Origin: Jaltomata sinuosa
Lineage: Eukaryota > Streptophyta > Magnoliopsida > Solanales > Solanaceae
Direction: 5' to 3'
NCBI GenBank assembly: GCA_003996215.1
Contig: QJPP01007528.1
Span: forward strand, 22,501 to 86,500
Length of the DNA stretch: 64,000 bases
How positions within the stretch are numbered: the first letter of the stretch is position 1; the number at the start of each line of letters is the position of its first letter. The position numbers and the translations under genes are program-made. Below the pieces are notes generated by a model, which saw only the letters and a program-made list of their open reading frames with translations, had not been told where the DNA came from and did not search any database. Below, piece after piece: positions 21,743 through 33,623 of the stretch.

Positions 21743-24700
21743 AGAGAGCTCAGTCTACCACTTCAGCAGCTCCAGTAGGTCACACAGCTCAGCAGAGTAC
21801 TACTTCTGGCACAGGTGGTGGTCAGCGTCAGAATCGTCTCAATGCCATGGCTTCACGTCAGGATCAGGAGAGTTCGCCAGTTGTAGTTACTGGTATATTA
21901 TCAGTCTTCTCTCTTGATGTATATACCTTGTTAGACCCAGGGGCTTTTTTATCTTTTGTAATCCCGTATGTTGCATGTAAATTCAGAGTCAGCCCTGAAA
22001 AACTCTTAGAACCCATCCCAGTCTCCACTCCAGTTGGTGAGTCAGTGCTAGCTAAGAGGGTGTATAGGGATTGCCCAGTTTCAGTCCTTCATAAGGTCAC
22101 CTCAACAGATTTAGTAGAGTTAGATATGACCGAGTTCGATGTCATTCTCGGCATGGATTGGCTACACACCTGTTATGCCTCAATCGACTGCAAAACCAGA
22201 ATTGTGAAATTCCAGTTTCCAAATGAGCCCGTCTTAGAATGGCTGGGTAGTCCTCCTTTATCAAAAGGTCGCTTCATATCCTACCTCAATGCTAGGAAGA
22301 TGATCTCAAAGGGTTACATGTACCATATAGTCCGGGTTATGGATTATGAGTCCGAAACCCCACATTTCCAGTCAGTTCCTGTAGTTAATGAGTTTTTAGA
22401 GGTGTTTCCTGAAGATCTATCTGGAGTCCCTCTTGAGCGGGAGATCAACTTTGGGATAGACCTTCTTCCTGATACGCAGACCATATCTATTCCTCCGTAC
22501 ATAATGGCTCCAGCTGAGCTTAAGGAGCTGAAAGAACAGTTTAAGGACCTCTTAGATAAAGGTTTCATCAGACCTAGCATCTCTCCATGGGGTGCCCCAG
22601 TTCTCTTCGTGCGTAAGAAAGACAGCTCCCTCAAGATGTGCATAGACTACCGTCAGCTGAACAAAGTCACAATAAAAAATAAGTATCTCATCCCCAAGAT
22701 TGATGACTTGTTCGATCAGCTTCAGGGTGCCAGCTATTTCTCCAAGATTGACCTCAGATCCGATTATCATCAGCTCAGAGTTAGAGAGTGTGACATTCCG
22801 AAGACAGCCTTCAGAACTTGATACGGTTACTATGAATTTATGGTTATGTTTTTTGGACTAACGAATGCTCCTGCAGCTTTTATAGACTTGATGAACAAGG
22901 TGTTCAAGCAGCATTTGGACATGTTTGTTATTGTCTTCATAGATGATATTCTAGTCTACTCGCGGAGTGAGAAGGAGCATGCTAATCATTTGAGAGTGGT
23001 GCTACAACTCTCAAGGATCGACAGTTGTTTGCCAAATTCAGTAAGTGTGAGTTTTGGTTATAGTCAGTCGCCTTTCTGGGTCATGCAGTGTCTAAGGAGG
23101 GTATTCGAGAGGATTCTCAAAAGATAGAGGCAGTAAAGAATTGGCCTAGACCCACTTCTCCGACAGACATTAGGAGCTTTTTGGGTCAGGCTGGTTACTA
23201 CAGCAGATTTGTTGAGGGGTTTTCGTCCATAACTTCTCCATTGATCAGACTGACTCAGAAGAAGGTCAAGTTTCAGTGGTCAGATGAGTATGAAAAAACT
23301 TTGAAGAGTTGAAAACTAGGTTGACCACAACCCCAGTTTTGACTCTACGAGAGGGTTCACATGGTTTCGTAGTATATTGTGATGCATCCATATTTGGCCT
23401 TGGTTGTGTTCTGATTCAGTATGGTAAAGTCATTGCTTATGCCTTCAGACAGCTTAAGACTCATGAGAAGAACTACCCGACTCATGATCTTGAGTTAGCA
23501 GTAGTGATCTTTGCCTTGAAGATTTGGAGACACTACTTGTATGGTGTCCATGTTGATGTATTTACTGACCACAAAAGCCTTCAGTATGTATTCACCCACC
23601 CAGAAAGAACTTAATCTTCATCAGAGAAGGTGGCTAGAGCTTCTCAAGTACTATGACATGATTGTGATTTACCATCTGGGTAAGGCCAAGCGGATGCACT
23701 TAGTAGGTTGTCCATGGGTAATGTGTCACAAGTTGAGGAAGGAAAGAAGGAACTAGCCAAAGATGTTCACAGACTTGCTCGGTTAAGGGTTCGGCTCACA
23801 GATTCATTAGAAGATGGTGTCATTGTTCAGAATGGGTCTGAGTCTTCATTGGTATCCGAGATAAAGGAAAAGCAAGACTGTGATCCCATCTTACTTCAGC
23901 TAAAAGTTTTTATCCAGCAGCAGAGAGTAGAGGTTTTCTCCCAAGGGGAGATAGTGTATTTCATTATCAGGGTCGGCTATGTGTTCCTAATGTAGGCGAC
24001 TTGAGGCAGTAGATTTTGGCAGATGCTCATCGCTCCAGGTATTCCATCCATCCTAGTGCCACTAAGATGTACCGTGACTTACGAGAAGTCTATTGGTGGA
24101 ATGGTATGAATAGGGACATTGCTGATTTTTGTGGCTAAGTGTCCCAACTGTCAGCAAGTGAAGGTAGAATATCAATGACCAGGTGGTATGACTCAGGAGA
24201 TGGACATTCCCACTTGAAAGTGGGAAGTGATCAATATGGAATTTAGTACAGGCTTACCTCGTACTCACAGACAGCATGATTCTATTTAGGTGATTGTAGA
24301 CAGGGTTACTAAGTCAGCCCACTTCTTAGCCGTCAAGACTACTGATTCAGTAGAAGACTACGCCAGACTCTACATCCGTGAGATAGTCAGGTTGCATGGA
24401 GTTCCCTTATCCATTATCTCAGATAGGAGTACTCAGTTCACATCTCAGTTTTGGAGATCGTTTCAGAAGGGTCTTGGTAATCAGATTAATCTTAGTATAA
24501 CTTTCCACCCACAGCCAGATGGGCAGGCAGAGCGTACCATCCAGACTTTAGAGGATATGTTGAGATCTTGTGTAATCAACTTCAAAGGTAATTGGGATGA
24601 TCACGTACCTCTTATAGAGTCCGCCTATAATAACAGTTTTCACTCTAGCATTCAGATGACCCCGTATGAGCCACTCTATGGGCGAAAGTGTAAATCACCT

Positions 24701-25270
24701 ATAGGCTGGTTTGAGGTAGGAGAAGCAGCCTTGATAGGACCAGATTCAGTCCATGAGACTATGGAGAAGGTTCATCTTATTAGAGAAAGGTTGAAAGCGG
24801 CTCAAAGTCTTCAGAAATATTATGCAGATGTGAGGAGGAAGGAGCTAGCGTTTGAGGTTGATGATTGGGTTTTTTTGAAAGTGTCACCCATGAAGGGTGT
24901 GATAATGTTTGGTAAGAATGGAAGCTTAGTCCCCGATATATAGGCCCTTACAGGATTCTGAAGAGAGTTGGCCGGGTGACCTATGAGCACCCACAGACTT
25001 AGAATCGGTGTACCCAGTGTTCGATGTATCCTTGTTGAAGAAATGCATTAGTGATCAAGCTTTAGTTGTGCCCTTAAAGAGCGTGGGTGTGAAAGATAGT
25101 CTCTCTTACGAAGAGGTTCCAATTGAGATTCTTGACCGTCAGGTTCGTAGGTTGAGAAATAAAGAAGTCTCTTCAGTGAAGGTCTTGTGGAGGAATCAAT
25201 CTGTAGAGGGAGCTACTTGGGAAGCAAAAGCAGCCATGATGACCAGTACCCACACCTCTTCCCTTCCGAT
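21743..25270 (+). pseudogene. Gypsy pol with C-terminal chromodomain
   Basis: Protease contains LLDPGAFLSFV near 21930; DPG is common in this lineage. Reverse transcriptase runs from about 22560 with FVRKKDSSLKMCIDYRQLNK, and its active site FIDDILVYSR is near 22940. A Arg-to-stop change (CGA to TGA) sits at 22819-22821. RNase H includes VVYCDASIFGLGCVL near 23370. Integrase has an HHCC finger near 24040-24170 and DDE residues in MIVDRVTKSAHF, SIISDRSTQFTS and PQPDGQAERTIQ. A CHD-type chromodomain follows at about 25095-25240 (VPIEILDRQVRRLRNKEVSS, then VKVLWRNQ and GATWEA), expected to steer integration to marked chromatin. Stops and frameshifts separate the domains. Confidence 0.92.
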
Positions 25271-25496
25271 TCAGCTTCAGCTTGAGGTAATAGTTTCTCT
25301 TCAGTCCCTCAGTTTACTCTTGTTTAATTCAGTCTCAGTACCTTGTTCCATCAGTTATCCTTGTATTTCAGTATATTTGCATGTTCATGGAATTCATTCC
25401 AGTTAGATAGCAGTTTCTGGTACTCAGTTGGTATGGATTGTAGCTCCTTCCTTCCAAACTCAGCTTGTTTAGCCTTCATTCAAGGATGAATAATTT

Positions 25497-25522
25497 CAAG
25501 GGGGAGATATTGGGGGAGATAT
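25497..25522 (+). promoter_or_regulatory. Gypsy polypurine tract, duplicated
   Basis: CAAGGGGGAGATAT is followed by TGGGGGAGATAT immediately before the 3' LTR, so the purine tract is present twice in tandem. Confidence 0.75.
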
Positions 25523-27592
25523 TGTAACACTCCAGAACATCCAAGCACAGACTCAACTCAGAAAACCAGAAAGAATTTAAAATTTCCAACTGTCAGCAAA
25601 ATCGCGAGTCAATCCCACGAGCTATGAAACAATCCACGAGTCGTGAACCGAACTCGTGGAACCAAGATCAGAGGAATGCTCCTCTGAAGTTCACTCTACG
25701 ACCCAAGTCTACAACCCGTAGAAGTTTTCACGGACCGTAGAACCTGTCTGTGGAATCTTCCCTGCAGATGACCCCCAGGATCCACGAGTAGGATCCACGA
25801 CCCGTGGAAGTTTCCACGAGTCATAAACCACACTTGTGGAACCATTTTCCAGTAGCTCAGCCTAAGGGTCTCCAAGGTCCACGAGTGGGATTCACGACCC
25901 GTGGAAGTTTCTACGAGTCATGAACCACACTCGTGGAACCCATTCCAGTAGCTCAGATTTCCTTCTCAGAAACCACGATAAGGTTCCATGAGCCGTGAAA
26001 GTTTCCATGAGTTATGGAACCTGAGACGCAAATTTTTGAGCAGATTTTAAGTTACTTTCTCAGGGGTATTTTAGACCTTTCTTTCTTAAATTAGCTCCGA
26101 TTATAAATATTCTTAGACTTATTTTTTTTAGAAAAAACCCCAAAACAAATCAGTTTTCTTTCAAGTCAGTTCTCAAGCAAAAATGAGCGTTCTTCTCCAA
26201 ATTTCCAGGCCTAGGATTTTCTTCTCCAAAGCTTCAACTTCAGTTTCTTGCAGGGATTTTCAACCACCAGGTATGATAGAGGTTTAGTCCACCTTTATGC
26301 CCAAAAACTCTCAGCTTCTTACAGTTTTTCATGAATTTAAGAACTAGGGTTCCTACCCAATTATGTAATTTATTCTAGAATTTTAGTCCTTGTGATTCTC
26401 ACATGATTTGTATCCCGCTTTATAGGAATTGCAATGTGTTTTAATGATTTGCATGAGTTTTCACCATGACTTGAGAAAATAGGAAATTAGTCCTAAATTG
26501 TAGAATTTTTCTAGAGTCTCTTATATTCCGTTAAATTTCAACCTAGATTGTTAGTATGAGTTTTAAAATCAAAATTTAGCCAGCTTTCAGTCCATTACAA
26601 CATTTTAGAAAAAAATTAGTGATTTCGGATAATTTTAGTCCCATCTCAAAAAATTCCGGACTTCAGTTTTAATGATCTATTAGTCTTCAGTTTGGGAGTA
26701 GTGTTTAGCACCAAGTTGGACTAGGGTTCAGCATACCCTTAAGGTCCCAGAACTACGTGCCAATGTAGGTTTATAAGTCCCCTCTGTTGGGCAACATATT
26801 TAGTGATCACACTACAGTCATGCCTTTCTGGCAAGGTATATTGGGTCCTCTCGATGGGGCGTATACATCGGACTCCACGTTTAGCTCACGTGGTTTATGT
26901 CGGTTAATAGACTCTCCCACAGTATTAGTTTCAGTAAGGTACCTCAGGCCCACAACTTATATTTATTCTCAGCATGTCTTCAGTTTACTCTTGCATCTTC
27001 AGTTATTTATGCATGCTTATATTTTGGGTCTATATACTGCAGTTCAGTTTAGTTTACAACATTTCAGTATGTTCAACATATTTATATTTCAGTCTGCCTT
27101 GCATATCCCACATGCTCAGTACATTTAAGGTATTGTCGCATACTCTATGTGTTGCATCCTATCATGATGTAGGTTCAGGTTCTCAGCTTCAGCCTCGCGA
27201 TTAGCTCGTCCCGGTGACATATCTGCGACAGACAGTGGTGAGTCCTCATCATTGAAGGACATATCTTTTATATGCTTTTTGAATAGTAATTTATCTTTAC
27301 TTTCAGTATTTGGACTTAGTTGGGGGCTTGTCCCAGCAGCTCATCAGTATTAGGGGTTTTCAGACATAGAGTCAGACTTCAGTTTATGTAGTTTTGTTGA
27401 TTTTTATACAGACTATCTTTTCAGATATTTTTAGATTTATTAGTCCTTTCAGTTATCATTTATTCAATATGCTTCTGTTTGTTTAGAATTATATTTAGTA
27501 GGCTTGTGATATACCAATTTCAGAGTTAGTTTGGGGTCACTTGTGATCCTAGGTCCTGTGTTACGTCTAGGGTCTAGTCTCGGGGAGTGACA
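25523..27592 (+). repeat. Gypsy 3' LTR
   Basis: It starts TGTAACACTCC and ends GGAGTGACA, followed by TCATC. It carries the same palindrome array as the 5' copy, with many C-to-T type differences in CG and CNG contexts. Confidence 0.93.
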
Positions 27593-27597
27593 TCATC

Positions 27598-27979
27598 GAA
27601 ATCTAATTCTTTGTATTTGTGATTCACACTGACTCTTTATATTTATATTTTCACAATTTCATGTATCTACTTGTATTCAGTATATCTGTATTCAATATTA
27701 ATTTCATCTAGTGTATTTAGTATAAATTTTATATATCCAATATCATTTTCATCTAGTGTATTCTGTAATAATTTGATGTATTTAGTATTAATTTCATAGA
27801 GTGTATCCTGATACACGTATCTGGTATCAAAGATGAATGTATTTGGTGTCAAATATATGCCGATACCTTCATCAAATAAGTCGGTATCCAGTGTATCTAC
27901 ACATAGATATATACTTAGAAGAAAACGAAAAAAGAAGAAGATACATAGATACACATAAGTCTCTGTATCCAGTGTATGT
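27598..27979. repeat. AT-rich minisatellite-like sequence
   Basis: About 44-bp imperfect units with GTGTATTTAGTAT and AATTTCATCTAG recur between 27690 and 27820. No gene is visible; the minus-strand ORF at 27667-27954 is made of the repeat. Confidence 0.55.
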
Positions 27980-27985
27980 ATCTAT

Positions 27986-28430
27986 CCATCCAACTCTTGC
28001 CGAGCCAAATCATATACAATGATTCAATCTTTAAGAGCAACATATGTGTAACACGAGAAAGAAATGTAAGTACTAACTAGGTTTCATCTTTGCTCTAAGA
28101 TTCTCTACACTACCAGTATGAAAAGTAACTATTATTCAGAAACTGACCTCCTAGAATTGTTAGGCTTAGACTTTTTCTTATAAAAATAATGCACCACTTA
28201 GCAATATTTTTCTATTAAACACAAATAATAGAATAACTTATCTTTGTAGTACATAAATATAACATATAAAAGTGATATTGTTAATATTACTTTTTCATGG
28301 AAGATTTAAATTATAATTGCATATTCAAACACTCAAAAAAAGCTCATATACTTGAGGTAGTGTGCTGGTCTTAAATCTATAGATGCACCACCAACAAAGT
28401 TCAGAAAAATTGTAGGAAACACCTCTGTTA
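27986..28430 (-). pseudogene. Aspartic protease (A1) 3' exons, copy 1
   Basis: Minus-strand pieces in order are VFPTIFLNFVGGASIDLRPA (28430-28340), KSLSLTILGG followed by GTCAGT (about 28190-28148), and VALKD then, after an in-frame stop, IIVYDLARQE (28042-27986). They match the C-terminal lobe of plant A1 aspartic proteases (FP.ISLNF.GGASM.L.P, LTILGD.VLKD.I.VYDLA.QR.GW). The catalytic DTG and DSG exons are absent. Stops and a lost splice acceptor before the last piece mark it as a pseudogene. Confidence 0.72.
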
Positions 28431-29263
28431 TGTTGATTGAGAAACTGTTCAAGTTATCAAAGAGATCAATTAGGTACTTAATAACATAAATTAAATATTC
28501 ATTGATCGAAATACAAAATAATGAATCAATTAATTTCATTCAATATATATTTATTTTTTGAAGAAAAAAATTACTAATTGACAAAAAATGCACGCGTAAT
28601 GCATAAAATGTGCACGATATGCACGTACAATGCACGCAGAGGTTAATTAATTGAATATGTTTAAGACTTTTTATTAAGGTTTTGCAACCGCCCTTGGCTC
28701 CCTCCTGATAGAGTTAACAATGTCAAAAGATTAAATCTTAAAAGATTCTATATACAATCATAATTTGTCCACCCAATTTTTGACCACATAATTACTTGAC
28801 CAAGTAATTTGTAGCATCCTTTCCTTTAATTTCTTCTCGAATTTTAAGTAATACAATCTCTTCTCTTCGTGTGTGGATTTTCTTCTTTAAGAAAGGTGCA
28901 TTTACTTTGTTATTGATATGTTTATGAGAGGTGTTCATAATCATAATGTAGCATTGAATATGTCTTTGACCATTGATTAAATAGAGAAATAAAATAATGT
29001 AATTTTGCAGTTACATAATTAATGAAGTCTTAATACAAGACTAATCTAAAATAGCTACACAAATAGAAACTCAATTATGGACACTAAGATATAAAGAAAA
29101 TTAGCTCTCTTATCTTCATCAGTGCCAAACACTATAGAGACGTTCACAGATAATGAACTGATATATAATAAAAATATTTATAAGTCATCAATACCCTCAA
29201 ACATAGAGTTAACAATGTCAAAATTAAATCATAAAGATACTATTTACAATTATAATTTGTCCA

Positions 29264-29715
29264 TTCAACTCTTTGCCGAGCCAAATTATATACAATGATT
29301 TTATCTTTTAGAGCAACATATGTGTAACACGAGAAAGAAATATAAGTACTAAGTAGATATTATTTTTATTCCAAGATTATCTACACTAACCGTATGAAAA
29401 ATAATTATTATTCAGAAACCGACCTCCTAGAATTGTTAGGCTTGGACTTTTTCTTACAAAAAATGCATCACTGAGCAACACTTTTTTATTAAACACAAAT
29501 AATAGAGTAACTTATCTTTGTAGTACATAAATATAGCATATAAAAGTGACATTGTTAATATTATTTTTTTTATGAAAGATTTAAATAACAAGTGCAGATT
29601 CGAATACTCACAAAAAAAACTCATATACTTGAGATAGTGTGCTGGTCTTAAATCCATGAATGCACCACTAACAAAGTTTAGAGGAACTATAGGAAACACC
29701 TTTGCTATGTTGATT
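29264..29715 (-). pseudogene. Aspartic protease (A1) 3' exons, copy 2
   Basis: VFPIVPLNFVSGAFMDLRPA lies at 29700-29612, KSKPNNSRR-type sequence in the LTILGG position at about 29460-29420, and VALKDKIIVYNLARQRVEW at 29324-29264. The last exon is cleaner than in copy 1, reading through without a stop. Confidence 0.72.
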
Positions 29716-29819
29716 GAGAAACTGTTCAAATCATCTAAGAGACTAATAAGGTACTTAATAACTTAAATTAAATATTCATCTATCGAAATACAAAATAATG
29801 AATCAATAAATTTCATTCA

Positions 29820-29851
<32 letters not shown>

Positions 29852-30552
29852 AATATATAATTTTTAAAAAATAAAAGTAATGGACAAAAAATGCACATGC
29901 AATGCACTGAAGGCGTATGATATGCACGTACGACGCATGCAAAAGTTAAATGTATTAAATATGTTTAAGACTTTTTATTAAGGTATGGCAGCCGACCTTG
30001 ACTCCCTCCTAATAGAGTTCATAATGGCAAAAAATTAAATCTTAAAAGATGTTACTTACAATCATAATCTGCCTATTCAATTATTGACCACATAATTACT
30101 TGACCAAGTAATTTGTAGCACTCTTCTCTTTAATTTTTTCTGATTCTCTTTCTGTAAGTGTGTGAATTTTCTCCTTTAAAAAGGTGCATTTACTTTGTTA
30201 TTGGTATAGTTTTGAGAGGTGTTCATAATAATAATGTAGCATTGAATATACCTTTGACCTTTGATTAAATAGAGGAATAAAGTAGTGTAGTATTGTTGTT
30301 TTAAAATTGATGATGTCTTAATACAAGACTAATCTAAAGTAGCTACACAAACAGAAACCCAATCATGGGCACTAAAATATGGGAAAATTTTTTAGCTCCC
30401 GTATCTTCATCAGAGTCAGACGCTATAGAGACGTTCACATGTAATGAACCTACATATAATAAAAACATTTATAAATCATCAATAGCTTCAAAGATAGATT
30501 TAACAATGTCAAAATCAAATCATAAAGATACTACTTATAATTATAATTTATT

Positions 30553-31010
30553 CATTCAACTCTTTGCCGAGTCAAACCATATATAATGATTCTATCTTTA
30601 AGAGCAACATATGTGTAACACGAGAAATTAAAGAAATGTAAGTACTAACTAAGTTTCATCTTTGCTTCAAGATTCTCTATACTATCAGTATGAAAAGTAA
30701 TTATTACTCTGGAATCGATCTGCTAGAATTGTTAGGCTTGAACTTTTTCTTACAAAAATAATGCACCACTTAGCAGCACCTTCCTATTAAACAAAAATAA
30801 TACAGTAATTTATATTTATAGTACATAAATATGACATATAAAAGTGACATTGTTAATATTACTTTTTCGTGAAAGATTTGAAGTACAATTCAGATTTAAA
30901 TACTCACAAAAAAACTCATATACTTAAGGTAATCTGCTGGTCTTAAATCCATGGATGTATCACCAGCAAAGTTCAGAGAAATTGTAGGAAATACCTTTGC
31001 TTTGTTATTT
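30553..31010 (-). pseudogene. Aspartic protease (A1) 3' exons, copy 3
   Basis: VFPTISLNFAGDTSMDLRPA lies at about 30993-30930 and VALKDRIIIYGLTRQRVE followed by a stop at 30610-30553. The first exon is close to the family consensus except for Asp in place of the second Gly. Confidence 0.72.
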
Positions 31011-31811
31011 GAGAAACTGTTCAATTCATCAAAGAGACCAATTAGGTACTTAATAACTTGAATTAAATATTCACTGTTCGAAATGCAAAATAATGAACCA
31101 ATTAATTTCATTCAACTTATATGTAATTTTTGAAGAAAAAATACTAATTGATAAAAGATGCACGTGTAATACATAGAATACGCACGAGATGCACATGCGA
31201 CCCACGCAGAAGTTAGTTTTATTGAATATGCTTAAGACTTTTATTAAAATTTGGCAGCAAGCCCTGGCTCCCTCCTGATAGAGTTAACAATGTCAAAAGA
31301 TCAAACCTTAGAAGATGCTACATACAATCATAATTTGTCCATTCAATTCTTGACCAAGTAATTTGTAGCATCCTTCTCTTTGATTTTTTGTCGAATTTAA
31401 AGCATTACGATCTCTTTTTCTTCATGTAAGTGTGTAGACTTTCTCCTTTGAGAAAGGTGCATTTACTTTATTATTGATATGTTTCTGAGAGGTGCTCATA
31501 ATCATAATGTAGCATTGAGTATGTCTTTGACCTTTAATTAAATAAAACGGTGTAGTATTTTCATTACATAATTGATGGAGTTTTAATATAAGACTAATCT
31601 AAAGTAGCTATACATATAGGAACCCAATTATGGGCACTAAAATATTAAGAAAACTTGTTTTTGTAACTTCATCAGTGCCAGACGCTAGAGAGACGTTCAC
31701 AAATTATGAACCTACATATAATAAAAATATTTATAAGTCATAAATACCCTCAAAGATAGAGTAAATAATGTCAAAATCAAATCATAGAGATACTATTTAC
31801 AATTATAATAT

Positions 31812-32150
31812 GTCCATCCAACTCTTTGTCGAGCCAAATCATATACAATGATTCTATCTTTAAGAGCAACATATTGTGTAACACGAGAAAGAAATGTAAG
31901 TACTAACTAGATTTCATCTTTTCTCTAAGCTTCTCTACACTGTCAGTACGAAAAGTAACTATTTATTCAGAAACTGACCTCCTAGAATTGTTAAGCTTGA
32001 GCTTTTTCTTACAAAAATAATGCACCACTTAGCATCACTTTTCTATTAAACACAAATAATAGAGTAACTTATTTTTGTAATACATAGATATAGCATATAA
32101 AAGTGATATTATTTTAAATTACAATTGCATATTCGAATATACTCACAAAA
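31812..32150 (-). pseudogene. Aspartic protease (A1) last exon, copy 4 (truncated unit)
   Basis: VALKDRIIVYDLARQRVGWT at about 31872-31812 is the best match of the four to the family end (VYDLA.QR.GW). The unit ends near 32150, just where the FPTISLNF exon would begin, so this is the upstream edge of the array in the sense of the gene. Confidence 0.7.
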
Positions 32151-32160
32151 AAATTCAGGA

Positions 32161-32852
32161 ATATTTGCTTAGTTATGTAATTTTTTCTATTTTCAAATAT
32201 AAAAATTTCAGCCAAAAGGGGACATTCAAAAAATATACATTTTAAGAAAAATAATTATATTTACATAGCCTATAAAAATGATTACACCCGCGTAGCTCAT
32301 TTTTAGACGATATACAACTTTATAACATTTTATACAACTTTATATCACTTTATACATAAATGTATATACTTGTATAAACATGAATAATAGTGTATAAGTG
32401 CGTATACACACTTTTACGTTATTATATAAATGTGTATAATAATATATAAGAGTTATTTATATATACTTTTACATTGTTATGCACCTTATACACGTCAAAA
32501 GTCGTAACCCTTTGATAACCATCATTAATTTAAGAAATCATTACAATCATATCAATAACAATGAGAGTGGATTAATACAATGTCTTGTAAATAGATATCA
32601 ATAGCCCAAAAAGAGGTAAAAAAGAACAATACTTATAAGGCTAATAACCTGGAGGAGCTCAAGAAAACAAATAGGAACTCAAAAAGAACATCACTGACAT
32701 ACACTCTTTGTTTTATAGGCTTTTTCAATGATTAAAATTACACCAAATTAACTTAAAATGGAATTCAACATAACGAGTAAGAGAGATTACATTTTTTTTC
32801 CTGAACCGCAAGTTAGAGATGAATCAGAAGAATACTTTTTAAGTTGGCGAAT
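32161..32852. other. AT-rich sequence, no clear gene
   Basis: TATACAACTTTATA-type repeats lie at 32310-32460. Near 32800-32850 a short open stretch (PEPQVRDESEEYFLSW) ends at the SIRE-type insertion and may be an interrupted exon. Confidence 0.35.
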
Positions 32853-33570
32853 TGAAGAAACCTTGTCAAACAAGTTTTGATAATGAGGCAAAACTTATTT
32901 TTGATAAAAAGATATTTATAGAAACTAACTATAAAAGGTAGTATCCATGTCAAAGAAAGAGAGATCAAAATGTGTAAAGAAAGAAGAAAGAGGCGCATCC
33001 AAGTTCAACAAGGAGAGATCAAAGTCGATGACCAACTCCTACAAGAAAAGGACTGTCTTTTCCTATAAAAGAGAGGAGAGCTTGAGACTTCTATAAAAGT
33101 ATTGGAGCTAAGACAAAATCAACCACCTGTTGCACAAAGCTGAGAAGGAGTATTCTCAAGCAATAGAGTTCTCAAGAAAGCTATTCCAAGAAGACACAAG
33201 AGAGAGGTGTTCTTAGTACAATCTTGCGTGGTTGTTAGGACATAGAGTGTGTGTTTGTGAGGCTTGTAATAAGAAGTGGGTTTGTCTTCTTGAGAGAGAG
33301 AGAGAGAGAGTGTTTGAGAATTTGAGAGAGTTTGTGAGAAGAAATAATACTAGTGTATTGTTTGAGGCTAGGTACTAGAGTTAGTTCCTTTGATTATTGA
33401 GTTATAATCATAAAACTTAAAGTTGTGAGTAAAGGTGAGTTCGTGGTTTTTAATCCTGGAGTTAGGGGATTTTCCACCTAAATTTCGTGTGTTAAATTAC
33501 TTATTGCTTTAAGTGGAATTGTGCTAAGGACCTGGTTGCTGAGACAAGTCGTGGGCACCAACTTTCTTTA
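32853..33570 (+). repeat. SIRE-type 5' LTR
   Basis: It includes a short GA run (33291-33310) and ends ACTTTCTTTA, just before the primer site. The final CA has changed to TA. Confidence 0.85.
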
Positions 33571-33572
33571 AT

Positions 33573-33587
33573 TGGTATCAGAGCAGG
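33573..33587 (+). promoter_or_regulatory. SIRE-type primer binding site
   Basis: TGGTATCAGAGCAGG is complementary to initiator tRNA-Met and lies 2 bp from the 5' LTR. Confidence 0.92.
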
Positions 33588-33623
33588 TCTTTTCATTAAA
33601 GGTTAACACCTGAAAAGGATCCT

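Larger units (their letters stand above)
18436..27592 (+). mobile_element. Gypsy chromovirus (Tekay/Del-like), complete ends, dead
   Basis: The element is 9157 bp with long LTRs of 2085 bp (18436-20520) and 2070 bp (25523-27592), TG...CA ends, and a perfect 5-bp duplication TCATC at 18431-18435 and 27593-27597. Order is gag, protease, RT, RNase H, integrase, chromodomain, as in Gypsy chromoviruses. LTR divergence by eye is about 5 percent in the AT-rich part and nearer 10 percent in the CG-rich part, so it is older than Copia-A. Many stops and frameshifts are present. Confidence 0.95.
27980..32160 (-). repeat. Tandem array of about 1.27-kb units carrying aspartic-protease 3' exons
   Basis: Four copies of a block starting near CAACTCTTTGCCGAGCC occur at about 27990, 29268, 30558 and 31818, spaced 1278, 1290 and 1260 bp. 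Each of the first three holds the same order of short exon-like pieces on the minus strand; the fourth is cut at about 32150. Lines such as CATATGTGTAACACGAGAAA and TGACCAAGTAATTTGTAGCA recur in the copies. By eye the copies are roughly 85-90 percent identical. Confidence 0.9.
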
